Shown here: piece after piece, positions 1-11,742 of the stretch
Numbering within the stretch: position 1 is the stretch's first letter
How the letters are laid out: each line of letters opens with the position of its first letter
Assembly: GCA_034769895.1 (NCBI GenBank)
Contig: CM068372.1
Coordinates: 438,716,958-438,780,957 of the forward strand
DNA from: Magicicada septendecula
Taxonomy: Eukaryota > Arthropoda > Insecta > Hemiptera > Cicadidae
Direction: 5' to 3'
Length of the DNA stretch: 64,000 bases
The notes under the pieces: model-generated
What the model saw: the letters and a program-made list of their open reading frames with translations, nothing else
What the model was told of the DNA's origin: nothing
Database searches by the model: none
Made by a program: the position numbers and the translations under genes

Positions 1-544
1 GTGACAGCTCAAGATAACTTTCCCCACTTTACAGCGTGCAGCTTGTCATTCCGTAGTGATTAAATACGGACTGACACTCTGTGGCGGCGGTGTGGCGTCA
101 GCTGTACCTCGGCTAGAGAGAGGAACAGGCCATAAGCAAAATGTTTAAGGTAAGAAGAAGGCAATAAGGAAAACGAGAAGAAAACTTTTGTCTCATTACA
201 CATGTTCGAGTAATCTGATTAATTGATATGGAAACAAAAATAACTTCATAGCTTTTCAGAGTGGATAAGAAATTTCTTTTACAATCCTTGGATTTTCCGG
301 TTATTTTTCGCAGTATAAAATTACTGACGCTAAATGATCGGTAAAAGATACTATCGGTACAGTCATAAGAACATTAAGAATAAGACATTAAAAGACGGTT
401 AAAATTTAATAAGCTGACGGCGGATCCCTCGCTGTTGTATACCTCAGAATGTTGAGCATCTAGGAAATGCTGTGTTACGGGAGATGGGATACGAAATGGA
501 ACCGTTATACAAAAATTAAACATTCAATTGGTTGCATTACAGGC
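1..544. other. Unassigned leading stretch
   Basis: AT-rich DNA without a supported gene. No long open frame, tandem repeat or recognisable transposon end is visible before the LINE tail that begins near 545. Confidence 0.4.
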
Positions 545-716
545 AGAAAGAAAGATGGAAAGAACGTGGATTCAAAATGCAGAAAGAAAGGGTTCCAAAG
601 CAGGCCTTGAATTATCACCCGATAGGTAGAAGAAGCGAGGGAGTCTGAGGATAAGATGGTGAAGCCCGAACAGACAGAATTGCCTAATTCTGGAAGGTAA
701 AAAGAAGAAGAAGAAA
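545..716 (+). pseudogene. LINE reverse-transcriptase tail fragment
   Basis: Read across frames, this short piece gives the end of a non-LTR retrotransposon polymerase: a basic WKER-like segment, then VPKQALNYHPIGRR, which corresponds to the LPKQAL-YKPxGRRxxGRPRKRW tail common in insect LINEs. It ends in a GAAGAAGAAG run, as several other tails here do. Only the last 50 or so codons survive, so it is a 5'-truncated, frame-broken copy. The clade (RTE-like or another APE-type LINE) cannot be settled from the tail alone. Confidence 0.6.
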
Positions 717-1354
717 GGATCTGCTCCTTATGAAACCACTTTGCCAGAGAGAAGGGGATCTGTTCCTTATGCCAGCAGCTGTGTGTTACATTGCGTAATT
801 ATTCTCAAATAGGCCTGTATATGATAAGTAGAGTCAATCAAAGTAATATATCTACGCTTACCTCATTCATTGCGTCTGCTCTTCCTGAAAGTGACTACAG
901 TCTGGTCGGTTGGCAAGGCTTCAGGATACTTCCACCGCGCATTACATAAGTAAAGTAGTCGAAGTTCTATGTTTGCGTCATCCATAGGTGTACAGTGTAA
1001 AACTGAAAATTGCAACAACAGAACAATTCAGTCACTTAATTTCCTTGGAAATGACATTGTTTATCGTGACAGAGAAAAGAAACTAACGAAGAATATGGAA
1101 AACAGGCTTGGAAAGAAGCCCAACATGACATCCCGCATGTAGCCCTGAAACGAACCTGTGAGCAGGAAGACACAGGAATAGCTAGAAAATTAGACCTGTT
1201 GACAGTTTGAACAGGCAATACGCGTGAACTTGGGTAGATTGAACTCCAATATGAGATTGAAGGTGAATTGTTGATCAGTAGAACCATACTACCTACGAGA
1301 ATTTCCCAATATGTTCTCGTCCCCCAAAATTAAAAAGCCAGTTTTTCAGTTAAA
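717..1354. other. Unassigned stretch with a small local duplication
   Basis: No gene is supported. A GGATCTGYTCCTTATG block occurs twice, near 716-731 and 756-771, either side of a short GA-rich spacer. The 83-codon minus-strand open frame at 1036-1287 resembles no family I know and is probably chance. Confidence 0.35.
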
Positions 1355-2260
1355 AATAAATTCTATTTTTTTTATAATCATATTTAATATTAATACACAT
1401 AGTGCGGCAATGCTCCAATGCCATTATTTCATTCCTGCCGTGGCTTTCAGGAAGGTCTGCAAAATACCCCTCAACAACTGCTACTAACTCTTCATTGGAT
1501 CGGAAAAACCTTCCACTTACGAATTCTTGAGGTGTGGAACAGATGACACAGTCCGAGGGACCCGGAGAATAGGCTGGATATTCCATTATTTCGTACTTCA
1601 AATTCCTGATTTTCCCGATCGCCGAAGCAGATTTGTGTGTTGGCCGCATTGTCCTGATAAAACAATTTTTTTTTTTGTTATGCTACATCAGGTATTTGAT
1701 CACGAATTGTTTCATGCAGTTTATCCAGAAGGCATGCGTAATATTCGCTCGTTGCCGTTTTTCCATTTTTCAAGATAATTGGATAATAATATTCCTTTAG
1801 CATTCCAAAAGGTTTGTGGTATACCCCTGTGTGCGGATGAAACAGTCTTTGCTGTTTTGGTGCACAACAACCAGTCTCTGTTCATTGTTATACCTGTGCC
1901 TTTGTTTCGAACAACGTGTAAAGATGAACCAAAGTTTCACCCAGAGGTACAAATCGGCGAACAAAATCAGTTTTGCTTCTCTTTAAACGATCAAATTTTT
2001 CTTGGCAAACTTTCATTCGCACAAGTTTTTGATCCTGTGTCAGAAAATGCGGCAACCACCTAGCACACAGCTCCTTCATATCTAAAATTTCATTTAATAC
2101 GTGCTGTACCGACCCTATTGATATACCTTTGGCCTTCGCCGTTTTACCTTGTTTCATTCGTCGATCGTCAGAAACAATTTCTTTACACGATGCACTTTTC
2201 TGTCGTCCTGAACTTCGATCATCGTCAAGTTTCTGTACGACTACGCTTGAATTCACCACT
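1355..2260 (-). pseudogene. mariner-family transposase remnant (Tc1/mariner)
   Basis: Minus-strand translation gives a mariner transposase in order but in several frames. The N-terminal part (2259 down to 1888) has DDDRSSGRQKSA, the GISIGSVQHVLNE helix-turn-helix region, and RWLPHFLTQDQK. A middle part (about 1880-1650) reads NYLEKWKNGNERI and LLDKLHETIRDQIP in shifted frames. The C-terminal part (1649 to 1350) has MRPTHKSA, YSPGPSDCV and RSNEELVAVVEGYFADLPESH. The usual HQDNAPxHKS second catalytic block is degraded to RTMRPTHKS, so the second acidic residue is lost; the third survives in PSD. Several frameshifts and a stop make it dead. It covers most of a roughly 345-residue enzyme, so this is a nearly full-length but inactive copy. 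Confidence 0.85.
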
Positions 2261-2644
2261 CCATTTTTTTACTGTTGAAAAACAGTAAATTTATAAATTG
2301 AAAAACGGTACTCTTGAAAGCCTCCCTAGTAAATTCTTACTAACTTGGGTAAATGTCCATCAGTAGTAAATCATTTTATACAAAAAACGTCCTACTCGAA
2401 GTTCAAATTTTTCCAGATTCAAAAATACACAAACTTCTACTTTAAACAATAGCCTATATGAAGAAAACTATTTCACAGAATAACGTGATATTTCTTATGT
2501 TTACTTATAATTTATGTGCAACTGAAACTCAAAGCGTTGTTGCCTCTAGCAATGCTGTCTACAGGCAACGCAACACTTACACATAATGGCATTATTTTAT
2601 ACATAATGGAATATCAAAATTAATTTTTTTGTTCCATGCCCCTT
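2261..2644. other. AT-rich unassigned stretch
   Basis: Flanks the mariner remnant. It may hold that element's terminal region, but I could not pair two inverted ends with confidence. No open frame of note. Confidence 0.3.
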
Positions 2645-2900
2645 TATTGAAATTTTATAGAGTAATGGCTGCTCCTACACTGTTATATTGAAGTGAGGTT
2701 TGGACAGTAACCAAATATTATTGTAAACGTATCCAGGCTGCAGAGATGAAATGTATGCGATCAATGGCAGGATAACGTTTGTGCACAACGGCGCAGAGTA
2801 ACAATACCGTCTATAATCGGTGCTCACAGTACAATATGAAATTTAGATATCATACAGACAGTAAGCAATCTGTGTTGTACAATGGGATGGGAAAGGAAGA
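2645..2900 (+). pseudogene. LINE reverse-transcriptase tail fragment
   Basis: Plus-strand reading gives FYRVMAAPTLLY, then SEVWTVTK and RIQAAEMKCMRSMAG. This matches the LINE tail motif FYxVMAxPTLLYGSETWTLTKKQxxRIQAAEMKFLRSVxGC. A stop replaces the G of LLYG, and the frame is lost after about 45 residues. The catalytic reverse-transcriptase core is absent, as expected of a 5'-truncated copy. Confidence 0.75.
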
Positions 2901-3300
2901 GCGACCTTAAAAACAGTAGAGACTAGTAGAGTTTAAATTCCCCTCTTCTGTTCGTTTAAATATAGAAACTTCATAAAAATTTCACAGTAATCTTTAGAGA
3001 TATAGAAATTCTCTGAATTATTAGGCACGCCGTGTGTGTTAGTCAACTGGCTGCACACACATGAGTCTCCAAACGAGTGACAAATTAGTGTCACCGCCGC
3101 CGGCGAGAGCGTACAGCTGTTAGTGGCAGTGGCTTGAATTGTTGTTGTGACATTGCATTCATTAAGAGATGGTAAGAAGAATGATGAGATCAGGAAGGAA
3201 TTGAGGATATTTTCAATAAATGAAAAAGTAAAGAATTCTTGTGGACTGCACTCCTTTACACAAAACAATGAAAACTAGATAGATTACCTCTATTTAACTA

Positions 3301-5014
3301 CAGTAAACTCCCGATTATTCACTTCAATACGCGGGGACTTTTTTTTTTAATAAGCAGAAATAAATTTCAGCTGAATAATACAGCTTCTGTCCCACAAATC
3401 TTAATACTCTATTCCAGTGGTTCCCAAACTTTTCAGTCCGCGAACGCCCTCTAAAAAATTAAAAATTTCACGGACCCCCTCTGAGTTATGAAATAAAACA
3501 AACAGTAAATATGACACAAACTCTTATATTCTAATTAAAATGTAATAAAATCAAAATTCTTTTAACTTGAAAAATTATAATATTAATGATATCAAACATA
3601 GTTTAATGTGAACAATGAAGCTCCTTTTGAACAATTAGCTCTGCGATATTAGGTTTAATGTCTGATAATTTCAATATTAAGTCACTCTCGACATCAAGTT
3701 TATTTCTTAATTTGCAACCTCGGCTCTATCTTTCCAGCTACACGTGTCGAAATCCAGCTACTTAGGTGTAAAACCAGCTACATGGAAAAACGCTATGCTT
3801 AGATAAAGCGCTTATACGCGAGATACAGTGTTTATACGTGGACTAAAACAGCGCGATCAGTTCTGCGTTGATGCGGCGCACTAGTCAGTTCGGCTGACAA
3901 ACAGATCTGCTACACGACATAATTTAAAGACATTACTAAAGCAATTAGTTTCCAATTACTTTTACAATTACAATTAGTTTGCACCCAAAAAAAATACTGA
4001 AATCTTCTATCAATTGTTATAAGATTCTAAAATTTAGATGTTAGACTACAAAATATCGTAGAAAATTACGGTATATTCTATTTTTTCTTAAAAGTGTCCG
4101 CGGGCCCTGAAACATTGTCGCCGACCCCCAGGGGTTCGCGGACCCCACTTTGGGAATCACTGCTCTATTCTGTTAACTATCGTTAATAATACTGGATCAG
4201 AATTATTTAAATTATTAAAGGTATGTTCGAGGGACGGAGTGTGTCACCGCTCACCGACAGGTACAGTATTGTTTGTCCCTTGGCAGCTGGCTACCATGAG
4301 TCACCTGGGCATGTTGTACTTTACTGCGACCGTGAGAACATTTACTGGTAACGTTTAACTTTCTCAGTATGTTTGTCTGTATGTTTACGCGGTATATTTG
4401 ACAGCCGTTGTACTCTACTGGCTTAGTTAACGGAAGTAAAAATTGGATGTTGACGTTGAACGCGACCTGTGACGTTTGCCGGCACGTCAGCAGTGACTTC
4501 ACTGACGTGTGTTTTTCTGGCATTTTTTAATTAATTCGTTTGCGGTAATCCATTCTTCAATCTAATCCGTGCTGCATATGAACACGTGGGATACGTTAAG
4601 TTGGATTTTTTATAGGCCTATATAACTTTTGTAAGTATACAGGTAGTAACTTCAGAAATACTCAACGTTGGCGATACACCGATGATACATTAGATAATTT
4701 ATCAGAACATTCTTCTTCTCACAAAATGTCAGTTCGTGTGAATTAGTAATTAAACTGCATATAACATGTGATTATATTACTTACGCAGTTTCAATATGAA
4801 TGTATTGCACTTCGTAATATCCCGCTTAATACGCAGTATTTCACGATCTCCCTTGAAAGATGGTCTTAACAGGGGTTTACTGTAATGCTTTATTTGAAAT
4901 AAACAGCTAAGGTTAATAAAGGATTTTCATAACTTCCTGCCCTTTTTTGTACAGATTGTGGGATATCCGCTGCGATCGCGCCACCCAATTCCGCGGATAA
5001 TCGGGAGGTTACTG
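3301..5014. mobile_element. Tigger/pogo-like non-autonomous DNA transposon (host of a nested hAT)
   Basis: The left end CAGTAAACTCCCGATTAT (3301-3318) is the near-perfect inverse of the right end ATAATCGGGAGGTTACTG (4997-5014). Both are followed by TA (3299-3300 and 5015-5016), the target duplication of Tc1/mariner/pogo elements. The CAGTxxxCTCCCGATTATCCGCGG type end is characteristic of Tigger/pogo elements. Without the inserted hAT-like element and its duplication the body is about 958 bp. I found no transposase, and the 90-codon minus-strand open frame at 4251-4523 does not resemble one, so I call it non-autonomous. Confidence 0.8.
3415..4162. mobile_element. hAT-like non-autonomous transposon (748 bp)
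   Basis: The left end CAGTGGTTCCCAAACTTTT (from 3415) is inverse to the right end ACTTTGGGAATCACTG (to 4162). An exact 8-bp direct repeat CTCTATTC flanks it, at 3407-3414 and 4163-4170. CAGTGGTTCCCAAA-type ends with 8-bp duplications are diagnostic of hAT elements. The interior is AT-rich, has no transposase, and carries a short run of CCAGCTAC repeats near 3733-3781. It sits inside the Tigger-like element, so it arrived later. Confidence 0.9.
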
Positions 5015-5022
5015 TATCTGTA

Positions 5023-5024
<2 letters not shown>

Positions 5025-5109
<85 letters not shown>
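5025..5109. repeat. (CT)n microsatellite
   Basis: Uninterrupted CT dinucleotide tract of about 85 bp, just outside the right end of the Tigger-like element and followed by (AT)n. Confidence 0.98.
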
Positions 5110-5112
<3 letters not shown>

Positions 5113-5689
5113 ATATATATTATTCCTTTGTAAGTAACTCGTTGGGAGTCGAGGGAACTTGGAGAGGTAGCACCTTTGCTTCGGTTTGACTGGGCACTGG
5201 CCCTCACAAGTTCCCAGGTTTGGATGATGTGATGGTAGCTCCCAATGAAGTCATGAGCCTCTGTCCAGCCAAGACAGTACTGCGTGGTGAAGAGCCACAT
5301 CTTACTAGAGGTGACCCCGTTGGCGCAGAACAGTACGGATCTAGACCGGAAGGTCGATAAACCTTCCTGGTGGAGAGCAGCAGTATCCACCAGTACCAAG
5401 GTAGGGCGTATAGGAAATGATCTAGGGCCTATGTCTTGGATTATTGCAGGCGGTAGTCAAAATTTGACCCATCCGGCTGTAGTACTGCGAATGAGGGGGT
5501 AGGTGGGACTCAATAGCTGTAGTGAAAGCAACCAACCTAGAGGAGAAAACCTCGCTCACAATACTGGCCTTCCAGGTTGGAGGTTGGGCTATGGGTTAAC
5601 AACCCATTCCCGGAAAACCGGATGTTACGAAACTACCAAATAAGCCTCGGAAAGGACGGTATTATCGGAAACGACTCAGGCAACGGAAT

Positions 5690-6539
5690 ATGGACTTGTC
5701 TTTTGGAACGTGGAATGTTAGGACTTTGTACAGGCCAAGGGCACAAAGGGAACTATTTGAAGAGCTAAAAAGATATAAAATTGGTGTAGCAGCAGTGCAG
5801 GAAACAAGATGGCTGGGAAATGTAGTAAGAGATACTAAAACTCATACGGTATTATACAGCGGAAGAGAGAAGGGGAAAAGAGAACTGGGAGTGGCATTTT
5901 TGTAGTTGACAGAAACTTTAAACACCTCAGAGTAGACTTCCACCCAGTCAACGAGAGAATATGTAGAATAAGATTGGCTACTAAATTCTTCAATCTGTCA
6001 ATCATAAACGTACACTGCCCGACTGATGAGAAGGATGAAGACATAAAAGCAGAATTTTACCAACTGCTGGAAAAAATATATGACACCACCCCTAAGAATG
6101 ACATTAAAGTAATCATGGGGGACATGAATGCGAAATTGGGAAAGAAGATGCATACCTTGGCACCATAGGTAGACACAGTTTACACAATGAATCCAACAGA
6201 AATGGGGAACTGCTGATCGACTTCGCTACAAGCAGGAATATGGTTATCAGCTCAACTCAATTCCCACACCGTGATATCCATAACGGAACGTGGGTAGCCC
6301 CAGATGGGAAAACAGTCAACCAGATAGATCATGTGATCATAGATAAAAGAGCAGCTACAAGTATCATTGATGTCAAAACCCGGAGAGGAGCGTCAGTTGG
6401 TTCTGATCACTATATGGTGCAGATAAAGTTTAGATGCAGGGTGGCCGTATATAGGAAGGACAGACTTAGAAGACAGGAAAAGGTTAACACAGCGAGTTTA
6501 AAGGACCCAGAAAAGGTCAGGAATATGCTGGGAAACTGA
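5690..6539 (+). pseudogene. LINE apurinic-type endonuclease domain, frameshifted
   Basis: Starting at 5690, GTWNVRTL gives the catalytic Asn and AAVQETRW the catalytic Glu; GDMNAKLG, NQIDHVI and GSDHYMV follow as the distal Asp/Asn and Asp-His boxes of the exonuclease-endonuclease-phosphatase fold. The frame shifts near 5899 (at a short T run) and again near 6140. All key residues are readable if frames are joined, so this copy is dead but recognisable. The enzyme would nick target DNA for target-primed reverse transcription. GTWNVRTL is typical of the CFDP2/RTE-like group. A stop at 6537 precedes a basic linker to the reverse transcriptase. Confidence 0.85.
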
Positions 6540-7062
6540 GGAATAAATTGAACGGGTCAGTCGCAGGAACAGTGGAAGAGAAATGACAGAGCTTTAAGTG
6601 CGCACTCCTATATACCGCCAGAGAGGTGCTAGGAATAGAGGAGAGACGGAGACAGGAGGACTGGTTTGATGAGGAATGCAGGGAGAGTATTGCACGGAGG
6701 AATTAGGCTCACAGGAAGTTTTCTCAGTGTAGGACTAGAGAAAGGAAGCAAGAATATGAAGAGAATAGAAGACTGCCAAATAAAGTAGAAAAAAGAAAAG
6801 AACTTTTGAAAACGGGCTGCTTCTTAAAATGGAGCAGGACTTTGCAGATGAAAGAATAAGGAATGCTTATAAATATCTTAAGCATCTCAGGGAAGGTTAT
6901 AAACCATCTACAACACTATGTAGAGACAGAGAGAATAGAATTGTCAGTGATCCAGAGAAAATTAAAACTATCTGACGAAAGTATTTCGATGGCTTCCTTG
7001 GTGGTACGATAGAGGGAGGAGAAATTGTTGCTCACACCCCGCGGAATGCAAACATTGAGGAG

Positions 7063-7558
7063 ATGGAATCTGACCCACCATCAATTCAGGAAATAGAAGA
7101 AGCTATTAGTGCCCTCAGGAACAACAAGGCACCAGGTACAGACTTAATTCCTGCAGAACTGCTTAAAGCTGGGGGTACTGATGTGGCAGGGGCACTTGCA
7201 CTCCTTAATCGTGGACATATGGCAAACGGAACAAATCCCCATGGAATGGAATAAGTGCATTATATGCCCCATTTATAAAAAGGCGACAAACTTCAATGTA
7301 GAAATTACAGAGGCATTTCGTTGCTGTGCACCTCCTACAAGGTTTTTACGTACATCTTAAATCAAAGAGGCCCAAGAGGCCTTTGCTGGGTACATGGGAG
7401 GGAACGAGACCTAGAGGCATACCGAGGAAGAGGTGGGAAGATGGAGTGGCAGAGGACGCGAGGGACATGGGGATAAGAAACTGGTGGAGGGTTGCAGTGG
7501 ATAGAGTGGATTGGAGGCGGAGATTGATGGAGGTCAGGGCCCGACTTGGGCTGTAGCG
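7063..7558 (+). pseudogene. LINE reverse-transcriptase N-terminus fused to its C-terminal tail
   Basis: From 7063 the reading is IEEAISALRNNKAPGTDLIP and AELLKAGG, the LINE reverse-transcriptase entry motif, then EWNKCIICPIYKKA in a second frame. Near 7340-7375 the reading jumps to KRPLLGTWEGTRPRGIPRKRW, VAEDARDMGIRNWWRVAVDR and DWRRRLMEVRARLGL, with a stop at about 7554. That block is the extreme C-terminus of such polymerases, so roughly 400 residues of fingers, palm and thumb are gone, including the catalytic aspartates. Confidence 0.8.
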
Positions 7559-7610
7559 CCATAGGAGGAGGAGGAAGTAACTCGTTGAGATTCCTGCAGG
7601 TCTCCCATGT

Positions 7611-8024
<414 letters not shown>

Positions 8025-8414
8025 GCACATTGCGATTGCGCGCGCGTGTGTGTGATTTCTGGGTTCATTTTATTACATTAAATCCATTAAGACATAACGT
8101 CTTTTACTACCCTATATACAAAAGAATATGCAAGAAATGTGAAACCTTACTATTACATTTTTTGAAACCAACAGAAAATCAGTAGAGTTAAATATTATAT
8201 CCATGTAAATGACTGTGTAAAAAAACTACGTGTTGCAAGACTATCAACCCACGAATAAGTGGAGAAATAAAATTCACAGTTCTTATAACATAAAGAAAAT
8301 GTGAAAAATATATATTTCAAAGTTGGAGACATAATCGTTCACAAATGGTTGTCGGATTTCGAAACAAATCAATTAAATATAATGTTACGTTTCATGTAAG
8401 TTAAATTATTAAAT

Positions 8415-8416
<2 letters not shown>

Positions 8417-8491
<75 letters not shown>
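8417..8491. repeat. (CT)n microsatellite
   Basis: About 37 uninterrupted CT repeats in AT-rich DNA. Open frames encoding Arg-Glu or Ser-Leu runs across it are artefacts. Confidence 0.98.
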
Positions 8492-8494
<3 letters not shown>

Positions 8495-9686
8495 AATGCA
8501 AATTGAAACGGGGCAAGGTGAACTTCTCAGAAGACTTTCACCTATATCCAATCAAACAGCATGACAAAGAAATATATTATTGTATACCGTCGAACAATGT
8601 AAGAGTGTGCGCTTGCGCGCGCGCGATCGTTCCTTCGTGAGGTATTTTATATCGTACACAATAATCGCGGCGGCCGGTTGTTTAAATAATTGACACTTTT
8701 ATTTTTCATCCACCTGTCACCGTTAAAAACATAACCGCCTTTGGATTTTCAATTATTGTCAGCGTAAATCGAATTTATTAGCACCAGACTACAATAGGTT
8801 GGCATTACCGACAGATCAGCTGATGGTGCATTCGAGCAACGGCAGCGGCCACAATGAATGCGATGAAGAAGAATAAACAACTAACTTATCATTAGTCAGC
8901 TGATCTGTAAAGGTGAACAGCATTCAGTTGTATTATTATTATGCAGTTAAAGTTTGCTTTCTATTGTACGGGAACCGCTTGAAATATTGTTGTTGATTTA
9001 TTGTCATTGTACTTGGCGTGAACTGAAAAATTAATTGTAATTTATGTCCGTTTTTCCAGTCCGAAATGTGTAGTAGTTGTGTAAGAAAAATTAAATAATT
9101 GCAGTGTTCAAGGTAAGTTGTTTTAACCTAATCGTGACAAAGACCAATGAACAAAAAGTAATTGTTCATTATATGTCAGGATATGTCAGAAATCAAATAT
9201 TCTGAAATATCCGATCTCACTAACAGAAAACTCTGTTACAATATAATTACTGTTCTTGTCTGTTATTTGCTTAATACATACTGAACTTTTGCACTATTTG
9301 ATTTAATTTTGTACTAGTTAATTGATGAATCATATCGTATTAGTTACAGGCAAAAGAGTATTTAATTTATCTTTTTCTTGAAATACAAAAAATTAATCAC
9401 CGATGGTAAGACGAAACTTCTTTATTAGTAGGCCTATACTATTGACATATGTTGGTAGTGGATTGTCACCGTATTATTTATTTTCTTGTTTTTATCTAAA
9501 TGTTAACGGCGTTCTGAATAACAACTAGTTTATTTTGTTAAAAAGGTGGTAATTGTTTACCTGAGCTCTGGGAGCCACAAAACTTCCAAAAAACCACTTT
9601 TACTTGAAAATTGCGAAAAAATGCTAAGTTACTTATAGCGATACAGCAATGAAACACAATGCTGCTTTGAGTTGGTTGCTTTTCCA
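8492..9686. other. Unassigned AT-rich stretch
   Basis: No gene is supported. A 13-bp inverted pair, ACAGATCAGCTGA (about 8811-8823) and TCAGCTGATCTGT (about 8897-8909), encloses a GC-richer segment. An alternating GC run (GCGCGCGC) lies near 8614-8623. Confidence 0.35.
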
Positions 9687-11376
9687 GTGATCTGCACAAA
9701 AACCGAGTATTAGTGGAAAACGAGTTCTGCCACAGAAAGGGCGACATGTAGTAACAGGCTTACTTCGAGTTTTTTTTTTACGTGGCTTTCACAAAAAATA
9801 AGAAAGATTAATTAGTAGTTAAGTTAGTTTGCATGCTAACCTACCAACGTCACTTTTACCTTATTTACGTCAAAAAACCGCGTACGCAACTAAATTAGAC
9901 TTGGATTCCAGGAAGAAAATGACAAAAACGCATTTTACATTAGTTGGATCCCATAATTGTTTTTGAAAATTTTTCACAAAACAATTTTGTGCGAATTTTT
10001 TATGTCCACACCTAGTTTTGACCTCTAGTTTACGTAGAAACCCAAAAAATCCTTTTTTTTCCTTTTTTTTACCAAACGTTTAATACAGAACGATGTGTTT
10101 TACAGATTATTATAATTGGTTTTAGGTTATAATGTCCATACATAATAGGTCTACTTGTAATTTAGGCATGATGAAAACAAACCACTTATTTTTGTTAGAT
10201 AATTTCAAAAATATTTTCCTTCCGGCTAGATATTTAACACTTTTTGGTAAGGTTTAAAGGAAATATAAATATAGAAAATATTTTTCTGTTAAGAAAATAT
10301 TTTTGAAATTATCCAACAAAAAATACGCGATTTGTTTTCATCATGCCTAAATTACACGTAGACCTATTATGTATGTATAGACATTATAACCTAAAAACCA
10401 ATGCTAATCTGCTTACAAAACACTTCGTTCTGTATCGAACCTTTGATTATGGTTTTTGTTTTTCATCACAGTGTAACATTTAACTTATAGCAGTGTAGTG
10501 TTCTGTGTTGTGTAAAATGTGCATATTTAATAATACGTAGGCTACATTAAATAAACTGAAAGTATACTATTCTGAATGGTCGGAATACATTCTAAGTACT
10601 ATATGCGTCTGTCCACATTGTTGTATTACAGTTTATTGTTTGCGTGTGGGAATGTTGTGTGTTGAATTTTTGTACACCCGAAAAATCTTGGAAACAATTC
10701 GGTCGGACAATTGACAATCTTCTATATTTAAGTGTCACATCATAGTCCTTGCGGCCAGAAAATGATTATTCGAGCATAAAAAAAAGCATCAGTGCACAAA
10801 GAGATTACATCCGACTCCTTTTCAAGAATAAAAATGTAAATTGTCATTATAAAAATTAGTATGAGAGTATTTTATTTAAAATTTTTTTACATTTTATTTA
10901 ATATTTACAAATAAAAATTTTACCGGTATTTAAAAAATGTGTTTAATATTTAAAATTGAATATTAAATATTTTAATTTTATTTAATATTTTCGTTTATCG
11001 GTACTGTATCTTTATCCTATCCTGCAGTTATTTTCGATATTTCGATTGTTTGGCTTCGATCTTTAGTGAATATCGCACATAATTTTATGTAGGTGAAAGA
11101 ATTATACAAATTTTGAGTTCGTATGTTGTAAAGTAGTTGGCTGACGATTGTAGTTGGTATTCTTAGACCATTTTTTAATGAAAAAAGTTGATGTTGTTAG
11201 CTTAACATAAGAACTGATGTTACACATGGAACGTGATACGTGTGTAATGTAAAACTTGTTTTTTTTCTGCTGAAAGTACGAAATAACCCAACTCGAAAGT
11301 AAGGCTTTACTATACATGTCACTTTTTTGGCAGAATTCGTGTTTTTTTGGTAATATTCGTTTTTCAGCAAGTACTC
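9687..11376. repeat. Large imperfect inverted repeat containing a second foldback
   Basis: The segment 9687-9771 (ACGAGTTCTGCCAC, GCGACATGTAGTA, CTTACTTCGAGTT) is matched in reverse by 11,290-11,376 (AACTCGAAAGTAAGG, ATACATGTCAC, TGGCAGAATTCGT). A weaker match continues inward. The centre holds the stronger palindrome at 10,071-10,460. No transposase is visible, so this may be a composite foldback element about 1.7 kb long or two nested ones. Confidence 0.55.
10071..10460. repeat. Foldback element (arms about 150 bp)
   Basis: The left arm 10,071-10,218 and right arm 10,293 to about 10,455 are complementary with scattered changes. Matched blocks include GTTTTAGGTTATAATGTC with GACATTATAACCTAAAAAC, and TTTAGGCATGATGAAAACAAA with its inverse. 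The roughly 75-bp loop contains TCCGGCTAG. No coding capacity. Confidence 0.85.
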
Positions 11377-11646
11377 GTTTTGTGGCTAACCAAAAAGAAA
11401 TGTCCATTATGTATAATATGTAGAGCGTATGCTGTCTGTCATTCCTTAATACATTTGCTGTTGTAGTTTTGTTAATTTGTCAACTCAGAAACGTTTGGTT
11501 CTTTATTTTATGTATTACTGTGTTATAAGCATTGTATAACACATTAAACTTCATGTTTTCCTCAACGATGGCTTTTACTTATTTCAGCAGTAAAAACAAA
11601 AAACCATTGTCACCTAACCTCACAAACGAAATCAACACGTATTTTC

Positions 11647-11742
11647 GCAAATAACTATCAGTGTTTTTCGTTGTACTACAATTGTTCTCGTATTTTAGTG
11701 TTATACTTAAAGAATTATGTAAATTGGTTGTGCTTATCTTTT
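11647..11742 (+). repeat. Dispersed repeat, copy 1 (about 96 bp)
   Basis: Nearly identical to 14,870-14,964 over its whole length, from GCAAATAACTATCAGTGTTTT to TTGGTTGTGCTTATCTTTT. The few differences cluster in the middle (around TTGTACTACAATTG). This is a shared fragment of an unnamed repeat family. Confidence 0.85.

Larger units (their letters stand above)
5145..7574 (+). mobile_element. Internally deleted APE-type LINE (RTE/CFDP2-like), flanked by a 13-bp duplication
   Basis: The 13-mer AAGTAACTCGTTG lies at 5132-5144 and again, identical, at 7575-7587, defining a 2430-bp insert. In order it holds a roughly 540-bp leader, an APE-type endonuclease region (5690 to about 6539), a charged linker, the very start of a reverse transcriptase (7063-7300), then the polymerase's C-terminal tail (about 7340-7558) and a GGA-rich 3' end. 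The reverse-transcriptase core, including the FADD/YADD catalytic box, is missing between about 7320 and 7375. The intact duplication and retained leader suggest it was inserted as a 5'-complete unit. Whether the core was lost before or after insertion is open. Confidence 0.85.

Noticed and set aside
4890..5399. 169-codon minus-strand open frame with a signal-like end
   Set aside because: Reads through a (CT)n tract and the antisense of a LINE leader and Tigger end.
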